From assembly GCA_045122835.1 (NCBI GenBank), contig JBGVIB010000047.1:48276-112275 (forward strand): a stretch of 64,000 nt of DNA, read 5' to 3'. This document shows, one piece after another, positions 63,816-64,000 of this stretch. This DNA is from JBGVMW01 sp045122835 (GTDB taxonomy: Bacteria; Bacillota; Clostridia; Lachnospirales; Lachnospiraceae). The notes below the pieces were generated by a model that was not told where the DNA came from, searched no databases, and worked only from the letters and a program-made list of their open reading frames with translations. Both the position numbers and the translations under genes were made by a program. Within the stretch, counting starts at the first letter, position 1. Each line of letters starts with the position of its first letter.

Positions 63816-64000
63816 AATTGTCAGAATTGTTTGTGACAGATAGCTGTTTACTACATAGTCTATATGTGACCCTCTGAAAACGTCGGCACTTAGGCTGTGT
63901 ATTTTACAGCCTTAGTGCCCGCTACGTTTGAAGGGAGCGAGAGCGCGTCAAATATAGACTATGTGGTAAGCAGCTATTTGCACAAACAATTCTGACAATT
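63816..64000. repeat. Large cruciform element, possibly a second MITE family (cut by window end)
   Basis: Arms of about 50 bases at 63816-63865 and 63951-64000 are nearly complementary, beginning AATTGTCAGAATTGTTTGTG. Inside is a strong hairpin with AGGCTGT/ACAGCCT (about 63892-63916) flanked by CGGCACT/AGTGCCCG. The right end meets the window edge, so its full length and any target duplication are unknown. Like the MITEs it contains TGAAAACGT. Confidence 0.65.

Noticed and set aside
1..64000. CRISPR arrays, phage genes, tRNA and rRNA genes
   Set aside because: No regularly spaced repeats, phage-type proteins or recognisable stable RNA sequences were seen.

Overview
The window reads as chromosome from a low-GC Gram-positive anaerobe, most likely a member of the Clostridia close to Lachnospiraceae. 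This is inferred from purine-rich AGGAGG ribosome sites, T-box and SAM leaders, a tig-clpP-clpX-lon-ysxC block, a chorion-like high-cysteine peptide and an oxygen-free metabolic gene set. No rRNA, tRNA, CRISPR array, phage module or transposase gene was seen. Coding is dense and mostly on the + strand.

Layout. 1-2566: end of ptsI, then a glucose-type PTS permease. 2576-4972: T-box and thrS. 5151-6410: a PPDK-like protein lacking the PEP/pyruvate barrel. 6529-8397: a chemoreceptor. 8432-9170 (minus): two small unknown genes. 9226-9391: first copy of a miniature mobile element. 9497-11372: a micro-protein, a duplicated Cys-rich peptide, an HPr-like protein without the phospho-His, and a cytoplasmic subtilisin. 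11477-12685: isocitrate dehydrogenase. 12693-16963: Trp T-box and trpEGDC, ending without trpF, trpB or trpA and followed by the second mobile copy. 17434-22595: a HIT protein, then an AT-rich island with a large secreted VWA/calcium-repeat protein, frameshifted at an A8 tract, and a small membrane protein. 22664-24031 (minus): murG and a TSCPD protein. 24484-32290: a membrane protein, pgi, aroK, an M23 endopeptidase, murA, SAM riboswitch and metK; the third mobile copy supplies the metK stop codon. 32648-37654: a MarR regulator, a DUF885 lipoprotein (minus) and a second chemoreceptor. 37985-41620: two tandem small/large aconitase-family dehydratase pairs. 42002-46822: an AraC/GyrI regulator with a beta-lactamase-fold protein, an unknown Glu/Gln-rich protein, a radical SAM activase (minus) and tadA. 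47029-52059: a two-component system and a diguanylate cyclase. 52244-54639: a sugar ABC ATPase and a PucR/CdaR-type regulator. 54781-61267: tig, clpP, clpX, lon and ysxC. 61287-63612: a GT-C-like membrane protein and a small lipoprotein. 63816-64000: a large cruciform at the window edge.

Common themes are sugar uptake (PTS permease, ABC ATPase, pgi), amino-acid supply under tRNA or SAM control (thrS, trp, metK, dehydratases, icd, aroK), cell-wall building and trimming (murA, murG, M23), protein quality control, and signalling (two chemoreceptors, a two-component pair, a c-di-GMP synthase).

The strongest unusual signal is a family of 166-182 bp non-coding elements with 12-bp terminal inverted repeats starting GTAA. 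Two of the three full copies have exact 8-bp target duplications, as expected for IS66-type MITEs. Two decayed remnants also lie at or just after stop codons. The other main leads are the frameshifted VWA protein with its small membrane partner, the half-length PPDK, and the duplicated dehydratase operon behind a long operator-like palindrome.
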